From a virus, in IMG/VR virus record IMGVR_UViG_3300008110_000076, positions 1-51,257 of that record: a stretch of 51,257 nt of DNA, one strand, 5' to 3'. How positions within the stretch are numbered: the stretch's first letter is position 1; the number at the start of each line of letters is the position of its first letter. The notes under the pieces were generated by a model that was not told the origin of the DNA, did no database searches, and was given only the letters and a program-made list of their open reading frames with translations. Below are positions 35,248 to 43,594 of this stretch, piece after piece. The translations under genes were made by a program, and so were the position numbers.

Positions 35248-35916
35248 ATGGGTATCGTAAAAGGATTGAAAGATCTAAATAAGGTAATGGATAAGCCACA
35301 GTCATCAGGTGGCGAAGGTAGCAAGGCTCGTTGGGTCAAGCTAGAAGACGGGGAAAGCGTAAAGATTCGTTTCCTACAGGAGTTAGATCCAGACTCACCA
35401 AATTATAACGAAAAGAATGGCCTAGGATTTATTGCAGTAGAACATACAAATCCAAAGGATTATCGCCGTAAGGCTCTATGCTCAATGGATGACCAAGGAA
35501 AGTGTTTTGGTTGTGAGCAACATCGTAAGGACTATAAGGCAGGATGGAAAGGTCGTTCACGACTATACATGAACGTATTGGTTGATGACGGCAAGGAAGA
35601 TCCATATGTCGCAATTCTCTCACAGGGTTCAAGTGGTAAGACAGTAACACCAACACTCATTGAATACGCTGGAGAAATGGGTTCAATTACAAATCTAATG
35701 TGGCGTATTAAGCGCACAGGAACAAAAACAGATACAAGCTATACAATTATTCCACTAGCAAAGGATGAAACTCCTTTTGATTATTCATCATTGGAGCTCT
35801 ATAAGCTAGAAGAAACTGCTGTACGTGATTTGCCGTACACAGACCAAGAAGACTTCTTCTTTGGTGAAGAGTCAAAGTCAGAGGATTCAGCAGCCTCAAG
35901 CAGCATGGATTGGTAA
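35248..35916 (+). CDS. ssb: gp32-like single-stranded DNA-binding protein
   Basis: Protects single-stranded DNA in replication and recombination. AAGGAG lies 8 nt before the ATG. The 222-residue protein has a probable zinc site with H66, C78, C86 and C89, close in spacing to the H64/C77/C87/C90 site of T4 gp32, inside an OB-like region (RLYMNVLVDDG and following strands). The last 20 residues are acidic and end in an aromatic residue, as in many SSBs where the tail recruits partners. It has its own promoter and terminator and biased codons, as expected for a protein made in large amounts. Confidence 0.83.
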   Translation: MGIVKGLKDLNKVMDKPQSSGGEGSKARWVKLEDGESVKIRFLQELDPDSPNYNEKNGLGFIAVEHTNPKDYRRKALCSMDDQGKCFGCEQHRKDYKAGWKGRSRLYMNVLVDDGKEDPYVAILSQGSSGKTVTPTLIEYAGEMGSITNLMWRIKRTGTKTDTSYTIIPLAKDETPFDYSSLELYKLEETAVRDLPYTDQEDFFFGEESKSEDSAASSSMDW

Positions 35917-35923
35917 AAAAGAT

Positions 35924-35953
35924 GGGGACGGCATCTTGCCGTCCCCTACTTTA
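35924..35953 (+). terminator. Terminator after SSB gene
   Basis: A perfect 10-bp stem, GGGGACGGCA (35924-35933) with TGCCGTCCCC (35937-35946), loop TCT, then a T-rich tail. The 3' arm also contains the -35 box of the next promoter. Confidence 0.9.
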
Positions 35954-35964
35954 TTTGATAGTAT
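35936..35964 (+). promoter_or_regulatory. Promoter for zinc protein/DnaE unit (leaderless)
   Basis: TTGCCG (35936-35941, inside the terminator arm), a 17-nt spacer and TAGTAT (35959-35964). The ATG at 35971 is 6 nt downstream, so the transcript is predicted to be leaderless. Confidence 0.6.
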
Positions 35965-35970
35965 AGGCGG

Positions 35971-36177
35971 ATGTTAAGTTTAGAGATACCAGACCCATTT
36001 GATACATTTGTATCAAAAAAATATAATAATAAACCAGGTTATGGTTATAATTTCTTTACAAAAGAATGGACATATAATTGCAGCTCATGCGGTGAAGATT
36101 TAGATGCTCCAAATAGAAAAACAATGACAAAGATTAGACTTTATCATACAAGAAACGAATGCTTAGGCGGATATTAA
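35971..36177 (+). CDS. Small zinc-binding protein before DnaE
   Basis: A 68-residue protein with CSSC near residue 36 and a HTRNEC ending (His and Cys), fitting a single zinc finger. No family recognised. It begins 6 nt after the -10 box and its stop overlaps the polymerase start (TAATG), so it is coupled to DnaE and may be a replisome factor. Confidence 0.65.
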   Translation: MLSLEIPDPFDTFVSKKYNNKPGYGYNFFTKEWTYNCSSCGEDLDAPNRKTMTKIRLYHTRNECLGGY

Positions 36178-39100
36178 TGAGCTTTACACACTTACACGTT
36201 CATTCATACTATTCATTAATGGATGGACTAAATTCGCCTGCAGAGCTTGCACAAGCAGCCAAAGATGCTGGGCAGGTGGCTATTGCTGTTACGGATCATG
36301 GTACGCTGTCATCTCACCGTGAAATGCAAATTGCATGTAAAGAAATTGGAATAAAACCAATCCTTGGAGTAGAAGCATACATATCTCCAACCGATAGATT
36401 TGATAGATCATCATCAACAGATAAAAGCATTCAGGCCTACAACCACATTATTTTGTTAGCAAAGAACCAAAAGGGTTTAGATAATATTCATGCTCTTCAA
36501 GAGATTGCTTGGAACGAAGGCTTTTACCACAAGCCACGTATTGACAGAGAGGTATTAAAAGAATATGCGGAAGGTATTATTGTTCTTAGCGGATGCCTTA
36601 ATGGACTTATTAGTAAGTGCATCGAAAAGGGCGAACTGGGAGAAGCAAAGCTCATACTCAAAGATTTTAAGCAAACTTTTCAAGAAGACTTTTATGTGGA
36701 AGTACAGTCTCATAATCCGTCAGAAACAAACGCAAAGCTTTTGGAGTTGGCTGACGAACTCAAGATAAAGGCGGTGGCAACAGGAGATGCTCATTTTGCC
36801 AAAGGTGAAGACAAAGTATTAGAAGAGGCTATGCTTATCCTTTCTACAAATCCAAAGGTAGATAAAGAAGCAGACTTCGACATGTCACGTCAGATGAAAG
36901 GCATGTTAGATAGATTTAATTATTTGTATCCTGAACGTAGAATTTCATTTCAAGACTATAATTTGTTTATTCAAACACGTCAAGAAATTGAGTCGGACTT
37001 TAAAAAGGCTGGAATAAATAGAACAGATATATTTGATAATACAATGGAGATAGCCTCTAAAATTGGAGAATACGAGTTTCACCAAGGTCTAGATCTTCTC
37101 CCAGTACCTAAGACCAATGCTGATAAGAAACTGGCTGAGATGGCCTCTGAAGGCCTTAAACGCCTAGGTCTATCAGAGGATAAGGTCTATGTTGATAGGC
37201 TAGAAGAAGAATTAAAAGTAATTAAAGATAAGAAATTTGCATCATATTTTCTTGTAGTTGCTGACATGATTAACTGGGCAAAGGACCAAGGAATACTAGT
37301 TGGTCCTGGCCGTGGTTCTGCTGCGGGATCGTTAGTATGCTATGCCCTTGGAATTACAGATGTTGATCCAATTAAGTATGACCTATTGTTCTTCCGCTTC
37401 ATTAACCCAGAACGTAATGACTTTCCAGATATTGATACAGACTTTGAAGATCGTCGTCGTAAAGAGGTTAAGGAATATCTTAAGAAAAAGTTTAAGCACG
37501 TTGCATCTATTTCTACATTTACTTATTTTAAAGATAAGGGAGTCATTCGTGATGCTGCTCGTGTATTCATGGTTCCTCTTGGAGAAGTAAATAAAGCTTT
37601 GAAGTCTGTTGATACATTTGAGGATTATTTAGATTCACCAAACACAAAAGAGTTTAGAGCAAAGTACCCAGAGGTAACTTGGCTTGCAGAAAGACTACGT
37701 GGAAAGATTAGAAGCGTGGGTGTTCATGCTGCTGGTGTCGTAGTGGCAAAAGATGATATTAGAAAATATGCTCCTATTGAGTCTCGTGAAGACGCACAGG
37801 ACAAGGTCTCTGGTCGCATTCCAGTTGTTGCATACGACATGGATACTGTTGCAGACATTGGCTTGATTAAGCTTGATGCTCTTGGGCTTAAAACGCTTTC
37901 AGTTTTGTCAGACACAGTTAAGTCTATTAAAGATAGAACTGGTAAAAACATTAAGCTATCAGAAATTCCTTTAAACGATGATTCTGTTTACAAAACTTTG
38001 AGCGAAGGATATACAAAGGGAGTATTTCAAGCAGAAGCAACTCCTTACACAAACTTGCTTATTAAAATGGGAGTTAGCTCGTTTGAAGATCTAGCAGCAT
38101 CAAATGCACTGGTCAGACCAGGGGCTATGAATACTGTTGGTGCTTCATACATCGCAAGAAAAAATGGTCAAGAGGCTGTTTCTTACGTGCATCCAATCAT
38201 GAAGCCTTTTACTGAGAATACATATGGTGTTATTATATATCAAGAGCAGGTCATGCAGGCCTGCGTACACCTAGGAGGAATGACCTGGTCTGAGGCTGAT
38301 AAGGTTCGTAAGATCATTGGTAAGAAAAAAGATGCAAAAGAATTCGACCAATTCAAAGATAAGTTTATTGCTGGGGCTTCAAAACACATTGCTAAGAAGC
38401 AAGCCGAAGCCCTCTGGCATACTTTTGAGGCTCACGCTGGGTATTCCTTTAATCGCTCTCATGCTGTTGCTTACTCCATTCTATCTTATTACACTGCTTG
38501 GTTTAAAAAGTATTATCCTCTTGAATTCATGTTCTCGATTCTTAAAAACGAAAATGACAAGGACGCCAGAACAGAATATTTAATTGAGGCAAAACGACTA
38601 GGCCTTAGAATAAAACTCCCACATGTAAATGAATCTGATATTTATTTTTCATTAAAGGGAGACTCGATTATATTTGGTCTTGCAGAAATTAAATTCATAT
38701 CAGACAATATTGCAAACAAGATTCTGTCTAAGCGCCCATTTAAAGATTATGCTAACTTTATTGAAGTTGCTTCAAAAAAGGGTAGCGGAATAAATTCTAG
38801 AGCTGTATCAGCACTAAATGCAATTGGTGGAGCAGCATTTGAGGACAACCCAAGATCTGGTAATGAAAAAGATAATTACTACGAATATCTTGGCATTCCT
38901 GCGTTCAATCTAGAAGGAATTCCTCCAAGAATTAAAGCACAGTGTAGACCAATTGAAGACTTTGATGAGCTTGGTTCTTTTGTTATGTTTGGCATGGTTA
39001 AAAATATCAAGCGTGGAAATGGATGGGCAAGAGTAGAACTTGTAGACGAAACAGGTTCCATTGGGCTGTTTCATAATGAACAGACACAAATTGAAACTAA

Positions 39101-39446
39101 CCAGATGTATTTTATTTTGGTTGGAGATAATCGTATTGCTAGGTATATTAAGGTTTCTGATATTGATCCAAGTAAAGCCGATTTGTTTGTAGACTATTTA
39201 TATAGAAAAGAATATGACCTTGCGGAGGACGAGTACATTGTGGTAAACTTTACTCCGTATGTAACAAAGGCAGGTAAGACTATGAGCCATATTGTATTGT
39301 CTAATAGGAATAAAGAATTAAAGCGAGTTATTGCTTTCCCTGCTCTTTATAAGATTTCTCTTGCAAAAATGCGAGAAGGAATGGTTTGTAAATTAACATT
39401 GTCTGAATTAGATGATGGTACATTGATGGTAAAGGAAATAAAATGA
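36177..39446 (+). CDS. dnaE: DNA polymerase III alpha subunit (DnaE)
   Basis: Replicates the phage genome. I place the start at 36177 (TAATG overlap), not the in-frame ATG at 36159; the product then begins MSFTHLHVHSYYSLMDG and has 1089 residues. The PHP domain keeps its metal-binding motifs: H7-x-H9, D40-H41, an Asp-x-His (GDAHF) and other expected residues. The polymerase palm has the PDIDTDF motif with D418 and D420, and D567 in a LIKLDALGL motif. Helix-hairpin and OB-type regions lie at the C-terminus. A complete PHP site suggests it may proofread by itself, as actinobacterial DnaE1 does. Confidence 0.94.
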   Translation: MSFTHLHVHSYYSLMDGLNSPAELAQAAKDAGQVAIAVTDHGTLSSHREMQIACKEIGIKPILGVEAYISPTDRFDRSSSTDKSIQAYNHIILLAKNQKGLDNIHALQEIAWNEGFYHKPRIDREVLKEYAEGIIVLSGCLNGLISKCIEKGELGEAKLILKDFKQTFQEDFYVEVQSHNPSETNAKLLELADELKIKAVATGDAHFAKGEDKVLEEAMLILSTNPKVDKEADFDMSRQMKGMLDRFNYLYPERRISFQDYNLFIQTRQEIESDFKKAGINRTDIFDNTMEIASKIGEYEFHQGLDLLPVPKTNADKKLAEMASEGLKRLGLSEDKVYVDRLEEELKVIKDKKFASYFLVVADMINWAKDQGILVGPGRGSAAGSLVCYALGITDVDPIKYDLLFFRFINPERNDFPDIDTDFEDRRRKEVKEYLKKKFKHVASISTFTYFKDKGVIRDAARVFMVPLGEVNKALKSVDTFEDYLDSPNTKEFRAKYPEVTWLAERLRGKIRSVGVHAAGVVVAKDDIRKYAPIESREDAQDKVSGRIPVVAYDMDTVADIGLIKLDALGLKTLSVLSDTVKSIKDRTGKNIKLSEIPLNDDSVYKTLSEGYTKGVFQAEATPYTNLLIKMGVSSFEDLAASNALVRPGAMNTVGASYIARKNGQEAVSYVHPIMKPFTENTYGVIIYQEQVMQACVHLGGMTWSEADKVRKIIGKKKDAKEFDQFKDKFIAGASKHIAKKQAEALWHTFEAHAGYSFNRSHAVAYSILSYYTAWFKKYYPLEFMFSILKNENDKDARTEYLIEAKRLGLRIKLPHVNESDIYFSLKGDSIIFGLAEIKFISDNIANKILSKRPFKDYANFIEVASKKGSGINSRAVSALNAIGGAAFEDNPRSGNEKDNYYEYLGIPAFNLEGIPPRIKAQCRPIEDFDELGSFVMFGMVKNIKRGNGWARVELVDETGSIGLFHNEQTQIETNQMYFILVGDNRIARYIKVSDIDPSKADLFVDYLYRKEYDLAEDEYIVVNFTPYVTKAGKTMSHIVLSNRNKELKRVIAFPALYKISLAKMREGMVCKLTLSELDDGTLMVKEIK

Positions 39447-39721
39447 CAGAAGAATCAACACAAGAAATTGTTGTTGAGCCAGTCGGATATGACGTTAATG
39501 AAGTCCAGGCTGCTTTAACAGCAAGTAAAGTATTGGTTGCAATCCTAGAAACTCTAGGAGAGGTTAGAGTTTTAACAAAGACTGTTTTTGAAGCAACCAA
39601 TAAAGACAAGGAATTAATTGTAGACTATGATGAGAATGGTCCTGCATTTATTTTTAGACTTCCAAAATCTGGAGAGCTAGACAACGGAACGGAAGCAGTA
39701 ATTGAGCCAGGAAACGAATAG
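39443..39721 (+). CDS. Small acidic protein after DnaE
   Basis: A 92-residue acidic protein overlapping the DnaE stop (ATGA). A helix (DVNEVQAALTASKVLVAILETLGEV) is followed by a beta segment (KELIVDYDENGPAFIFRL). No family is recognised. The overlap suggests a polymerase or replisome accessory role. Confidence 0.65.
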   Translation: MTEESTQEIVVEPVGYDVNEVQAALTASKVLVAILETLGEVRVLTKTVFEATNKDKELIVDYDENGPAFIFRLPKSGELDNGTEAVIEPGNE

Positions 39722-39722
39722 T

Positions 39723-40055
39723 TTGGTATCTGATTACGGGCTAGATGCCTTAGCCGCTGTACTGCACGAAACTGCCATAGAAAAAGGCTTCTGGGATGGA
39801 GAATATTCATATGACAAGATTGGTAACAAGCTTGCTCTTGTACATTCGGAAGTTACTGAGGTTCTGGAAGCTATCCGTAAAAGTCAGGGGTCTGAAAAAA
39901 TTGTAGAAGAGATGGTAGATGTAATCATTCGACTACTAGATGTGTATGCAGCAATGCGTAACGCAGAAGATATTCATCATAGCTTAGATGAAATATTTCA
40001 ATATAAAGTTAATGTAAATAAAGAAAGACCAAAGCTTCACGGGAACCTGTTTTAA
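39723..40055 (+). CDS. MazG-like nucleotide pyrophosphohydrolase
   Basis: Probably hydrolyses nucleoside triphosphates, or alarmone-type nucleotides, during infection. I place the start at the TTG at 39723, just after the upstream stop and with an upstream AGGAAA; the in-frame TTG at 39702 is an alternative. The 110-residue protein has the MazG signature: E43-x-x-E46 in HSEVTEVLEA and E63-x-x-D66 in EEMVDVIIR. The all-helical layout and length suit phage MazG-like proteins. Confidence 0.8.
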   Translation: MVSDYGLDALAAVLHETAIEKGFWDGEYSYDKIGNKLALVHSEVTEVLEAIRKSQGSEKIVEEMVDVIIRLLDVYAAMRNAEDIHHSLDEIFQYKVNVNKERPKLHGNLF

Positions 40056-40056
40056 A

Positions 40057-40065
40057 TGCTATAAT
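40057..40065 (+). promoter_or_regulatory. Extended -10 promoter of recA
   Basis: TGCTATAAT (40057-40065), with a weak TTCACG -35 at 40036-40041 (18-nt spacing). The leader is short and purine-rich before the ATG at 40088. Confidence 0.6.
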
Positions 40066-40087
40066 AGCAGAGAGAAGAAAGAAAAAA

Positions 40088-41092
40088 ATGACAATAGTTA
40101 TAGAAGAAATTTTAGGAAAACTAGATCCAAAAACAAGAGCAAGAGTAAAATCAGCACAAGATGTGCATGTACAAAAGCAGGAAACACCTAGCATTGGATT
40201 AAATTCTGCTTTGCGTGGTGGTCTTCCATATGGAAGGCAGGTACTTGTTTGGGGAAATAAATCTGCTGGTAAGTCTTCTTTCTGCTTGCAAATGATTGCA
40301 ATGGCACAAAAAGAAGGAAAGACTTGTGCATGGATCGATGCAGAAGCTTCATACGATCCTAAGTGGGCAGAACAGCTTGGCGTCGACTCAGATAAACTTA
40401 TTTACTCGCCAGCAAAAACAGTAAATGATATGGTGGATGTTGCCACAAAACTTATGGAAGCAGACGTAGACTTAATCGTAGTTGATTCAATTTCTGCATT
40501 GCTACCTGCAATTTATTTTGAAAAAGATGGTAATGAATTAAAGGATTTGCAAGATACAAAGCAAATCGGCGCCGAAGCAAAGGACATGACCCACGCAGTC
40601 AAGATGCTAAATTATGCAAACAAAAACACATTACTTGTTCTTATCTCACAACAAAGAAACCAATTCGGCTCTATGCATGCTTCCCACATCCCAACGGGAG
40701 GAATGGCAGTTAAGTTCTTCTCTACCACAGTTATCAAGCTCTGGTCTAGCGAGGCTGAGGCAAATGCTATTAAGTCTGGCGTTAAGGTCGGTGACAAGAT
40801 TATTGAGCAAAGGGTCGGACGTCCAGTTAATTGGATTGTTGCTTACAGTAAGGTATCCCCACCAAACCTTTCTGGTCAATACGACTTCTACTACCAAGGA
40901 GAAACGGTAGGAGTAGATAGAGTTGGAGAGGTCCTAGATGTTGCAGAAATGTATGGAATTATTGAAAAGGGTGGCGCATGGTATACAGTAAATGGAGAAC
41001 GTTTTCAAGGACGTGCAAAGGCTGTCGCATATTTAAGAGAAAATCCAGATGTTGTAGACAGCTTAGTTGGAGAGATAAATGCCAAATCTTAA
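40088..41092 (+). CDS. recA: RecA recombinase
   Basis: Catalyses strand exchange in recombination-dependent replication and repair. The 334 residues contain a Walker A motif GNKSAGKSS at 56-64, a Walker B motif (LIVVDSISALLP near 132-143), and a TGGMAVKFF element near loop L2. The C-terminus is short compared with host RecA (about 350 residues). It overlaps the next gene by 14 nt. SSB, nuclease and RuvC-like genes nearby form a recombination set with it. Confidence 0.95.
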   Translation: MTIVIEEILGKLDPKTRARVKSAQDVHVQKQETPSIGLNSALRGGLPYGRQVLVWGNKSAGKSSFCLQMIAMAQKEGKTCAWIDAEASYDPKWAEQLGVDSDKLIYSPAKTVNDMVDVATKLMEADVDLIVVDSISALLPAIYFEKDGNELKDLQDTKQIGAEAKDMTHAVKMLNYANKNTLLVLISQQRNQFGSMHASHIPTGGMAVKFFSTTVIKLWSSEAEANAIKSGVKVGDKIIEQRVGRPVNWIVAYSKVSPPNLSGQYDFYYQGETVGVDRVGEVLDVAEMYGIIEKGGAWYTVNGERFQGRAKAVAYLRENPDVVDSLVGEINAKS

Positions 41093-41267
41093 TGAGTTTT
41101 TTCATAAGCCAGAAATAATTCGCAAAGCAGAACTAGAAAAAATTCATGGAATAAAGCCCTGCTCCAAATGCGATGAAGACGCACAGGAAGCATTCTGGGA
41201 TCCAGTAACTTTAATACTTGCATGGGAATGCCCAAATGGCCACGCCAATCAGGTAAAGGTTAATTAA
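41079..41267 (+). CDS. Small zinc-ribbon protein
   Basis: A 62-residue protein with CSKC near residue 28 and CPNGH near 50, fitting a zinc ribbon. It overlaps recA and is followed by a TAATG overlap. It is one of about eight short zinc-binding proteins in the replication module. The function is unknown. Confidence 0.65.
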   Translation: MPNLNEFFHKPEIIRKAELEKIHGIKPCSKCDEDAQEAFWDPVTLILAWECPNGHANQVKVN

Positions 41268-41572
41268 TGTCTGAAAGGTCAGAGGCTAAAAGAGATGGAG
41301 CTAAACAACAAAAGAACAGCGGACGTGGTGATTATCAGAAGGGTGACGCTACGTGGAAATCTTTCGTGGTGGATTATAAAGAGTACGAAAAATCGATCTC
41401 TATATCGCAAAGTATTTGGTCTAAAGTTTGTACAGATACTTTTAAGGTTAGTAGGGATAAGTATCCTGTACTCAAACTCATCCTTGGCAAAGACAATAGC
41501 AAAACGAGGCTTGCAGTAATTGAATGGTCTTTACTGGAGCAATTAGTAGAGAAGTGGGAGAGCAATGATTAA
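41267..41572 (+). CDS. Candidate PD-(D/E)xK resolvase-like nuclease
   Basis: A 101-residue basic protein. The N-terminal block SERSEAKRDGAKQQKNSGRGD is followed by KGDATWKSFVVDYKEYEKS, which has the GD...VDxKE order seen in small PD-(D/E)xK phage resolvases. A strand near RLAVIEW closes it. Its place between recA and a Cas4/RecB-like nuclease is consistent with junction processing. The family call is tentative. Confidence 0.5.
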   Translation: MSERSEAKRDGAKQQKNSGRGDYQKGDATWKSFVVDYKEYEKSISISQSIWSKVCTDTFKVSRDKYPVLKLILGKDNSKTRLAVIEWSLLEQLVEKWESND

Positions 41573-41687
41573 TTTTTTATCAGGGCTACTTTTAGGATTT
41601 ATTATCGGATACCCATTAGGACTTTGGGCTATAGATTATACAAGGAGATTTAATGAGCGACAAGAACACTCTAGAACTGATCAGTGA
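41565..41687 (+). CDS. Small single-pass membrane protein
   Basis: A 40-residue gene overlapping both neighbours. The first 24 residues form a hydrophobic membrane helix (INFLSGLLLGFIIGYPLGLW) and the rest is polar and basic. It could be a small holin-like or host membrane-modifying protein, but length alone cannot tell. Confidence 0.5.
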   Translation: MINFLSGLLLGFIIGYPLGLWAIDYTRRFNERQEHSRTDQ

Positions 41688-41988
41688 TATAACTGAATTT
41701 AATGACCTTCATGAATTTATGAAGGATGAACAACTAGATAGAGCAATGGCTATTGTCGTAAAGCTATTAATGAACCCAGATGTGCCAGCCGCAAAAGCTC
41801 CACATCTAATTATAGAGCTTCAAGCAATGTCTACAAAGTTTTCTATGCTTGCTGCAGTATATTCAACTATTGCTAAAGATAAAGCAGGTACTGTTAATAA
41901 TAACAAGAAGAACATATACTATTCAGCAAAGGAGTCGATTGACAAACTTGTAGACGCACTCAAGTATGTCGTTCGTTATAATGGCTAG
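41653..41988 (+). CDS. Small helical protein before Cas4/RecB-like nuclease
   Basis: A 111-residue protein with AAGGAG upstream, mostly helical (ITEFNDLHEFMKDEQLDRAM; APHLIIELQAMSTKFSMLAAVYSTIAK). It is probably paired with the following nuclease through overlapping stop and start. The function is unknown. Confidence 0.65.
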   Translation: MSDKNTLELISDITEFNDLHEFMKDEQLDRAMAIVVKLLMNPDVPAAKAPHLIIELQAMSTKFSMLAAVYSTIAKDKAGTVNNNKKNIYYSAKESIDKLVDALKYVVRYNG

Positions 41989-42766
41989 AGATATTGTAAA
42001 GAATCTTAAATTTAAAAAGTATGATGGAAAGTTTGATGTAAAAGAATTTGCCAAGATGCTTGATGACGCATACCTTGCAACAAAACGAGCAGACGGTGAT
42101 ATGCAGAAGTATTCATTTAGTCCAAGTTCTTTTGGATACGGACAAGGTAACTGCCCTAGATACTGGTACATGGCGTTTAGCGGTGCTTATTTTATAGACA
42201 ATAACGACGCACAGTCTGTTGCTAATATGGCTCACGGTACGCAGGCACACGAACGAATCCAGGGAATGATTGAAAAAATGGGCGGCCCAGTATCAGATGT
42301 TGAAACCGAAATAGAGATTAAAAATGAGTACCCTCCTATTCGTGGCTTTATAGACCTAGTATTCAAATGGGACGGAAGTCCAGTAATTGGTGAAATTAAA
42401 ACAGCTAAGCAAGAGGTATGGGATACAAGGCAAGCAGAAATGTCGCCTTCAGCAAACCACATGCTACAGCTTCTTACATACATGAAGCTAAAAGAAATTG
42501 ATGAGGCTTTCTTTTTATATGAAAATAAAAATACACAGGAGCTTTTACTTATACCAGTACAAATGAATGCTAAAAACAAAAAGATTATAGAAGATCTTTT
42601 TACTTGGCTATGTACTGTTTATGATAATTTTAAAGAAAACAATTTGCCAACAAGGCCATTCTTAAAGACATCTTACGCTTGCAAGAATTGCCCAGTTAGA
42701 AAAGAATGTTGGGCTGGAGACATTGGAGTTGTAGATATTGATCCGTACGAGGTCCAAAAGATATGA
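41966..42766 (+). CDS. Cas4/RecB-like exonuclease with Fe-S cysteines
   Basis: A 266-residue nuclease. Core motifs of the PD-(D/E)xK family are present: RGFIDLVFKW (Asp), VIGEIKTAK (Glu-x-Lys) and HMLQLLTYMKL (Gln/Tyr motif). Cys in GNCPRYWY near the N-terminus, and CKNCPVRKEC near the C-terminus, can hold an iron-sulfur cluster as in Cas4 and AddB-type nucleases. The start is uncertain: ATG at 41981 is also possible. It likely resects DNA ends for RecA-dependent recombination. Confidence 0.83.
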   Translation: MSFVIMARDIVKNLKFKKYDGKFDVKEFAKMLDDAYLATKRADGDMQKYSFSPSSFGYGQGNCPRYWYMAFSGAYFIDNNDAQSVANMAHGTQAHERIQGMIEKMGGPVSDVETEIEIKNEYPPIRGFIDLVFKWDGSPVIGEIKTAKQEVWDTRQAEMSPSANHMLQLLTYMKLKEIDEAFFLYENKNTQELLLIPVQMNAKNKKIIEDLFTWLCTVYDNFKENNLPTRPFLKTSYACKNCPVRKECWAGDIGVVDIDPYEVQKI

Positions 42767-43041
42767 TTTGTGCAAATACAGAATGCAACAAAGAGTTTGA
42801 ACCAAAGACCCATAACCAAAAATATTGCACAGATGAATGCTGCAGAGTTGCTACAAATAAAAGAATCATGGATAAATACTATGAAAGAAAAGCAATTAGA
42901 AATGGTGCAGCCAGACCCTGCAAGAAATGCAAAGCCCAGCTAAGTAGATACAACAAATCTAATATTTGTTCTGTCTGTGAAAAAAGCTTAAGTATTGAAA
43001 ACAGAAAAAAGATCATGGGGTTCTTAAATGAAATTGGGTGA
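42763..43041 (+). CDS. Double zinc-finger protein
   Basis: A 92-residue protein with two Cys-rich units: C3, C8 and CTDEC near 22-26, and CKKC near 48 with CSVC near 64. The first unit resembles FYVE-less 'CxxC...C...C' fingers (DUF2116-like). The ATGA overlap upstream and 14-nt overlap with the RuvC-like gene suggest a nucleic-acid-binding partner. Confidence 0.7.
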   Translation: MICANTECNKEFEPKTHNQKYCTDECCRVATNKRIMDKYYERKAIRNGAARPCKKCKAQLSRYNKSNICSVCEKSLSIENRKKIMGFLNEIG

Positions 43042-43594
43042 GCTCGTTAAGACTAAGGCTAATAGAGTTTTAGGAATTGATGCTTCTACTAATTCTGTAG
43101 CTTTTTGCCTTATGGAAGGCGATAAGCCAATTAGATGGGGCAAGGTAGAATTTAATGGTGCTGATATATATGAAAAGATACACGATGCTAAGATAAAGAT
43201 GCATGCTATGCTTCCACAACTTAAATCAGATTATATCGTAGTTGAAGGAGCGGTGTTTGTTAAATCAGCAGATGCTGTAATTAAACTATCATATGTGTAC
43301 GGTGTCATAATTGCAGAGCTTATGTCTACTGGAGCAAAGGTTATGACTATCTCACCCACATCTTGGCAGGCACATATTGGCAATAAGAATCCTACTAAGA
43401 TGGAAAAAGACAAGATAAGATTTGAAAATCCAGGTCATGCAGATTCCTGGTATAAATCTAAGTTGCGTGAAATGCGTAAGCAAAGAACTGTAGATTATTT
43501 TAACAATAAATATAATCTAGAATTAGATGATTTTGACGTAGCAGATGCATTCGGCATTGCTCATTATTCAAATACGGTGCTAACAGAACGATGA
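43028..43594 (+). CDS. RuvC-like Holliday junction resolvase
   Basis: A 188-residue RNase H-fold nuclease. The four acidic positions expected for the RuvC family can be read: D18 in LGIDAS, E73 in VVEGA, and D170 and D173 in DVADAF. The ISPTSWQAHIGN region follows. It would resolve recombination intermediates or concatemers before packaging. The HTH peptide gene overlaps its end. Confidence 0.82.
   Translation: MKLGELVKTKANRVLGIDASTNSVAFCLMEGDKPIRWGKVEFNGADIYEKIHDAKIKMHAMLPQLKSDYIVVEGAVFVKSADAVIKLSYVYGVIIAELMSTGAKVMTISPTSWQAHIGNKNPTKMEKDKIRFENPGHADSWYKSKLREMRKQRTVDYFNNKYNLELDDFDVADAFGIAHYSNTVLTER

Noticed and set aside
36565-38583. Small + frames inside dnaE (36565, 37342, 38317)
   Set aside because: Shadow frames within a long conserved polymerase gene; their sequences are low quality and Leu/Phe-rich.
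41974-41983. TATAAT-like promoter at the start of the Cas4/RecB-like gene
   Set aside because: The -10-like match overlaps the ATG at 41981 itself and is inside the previous gene, so a transcript would start after the start codon.
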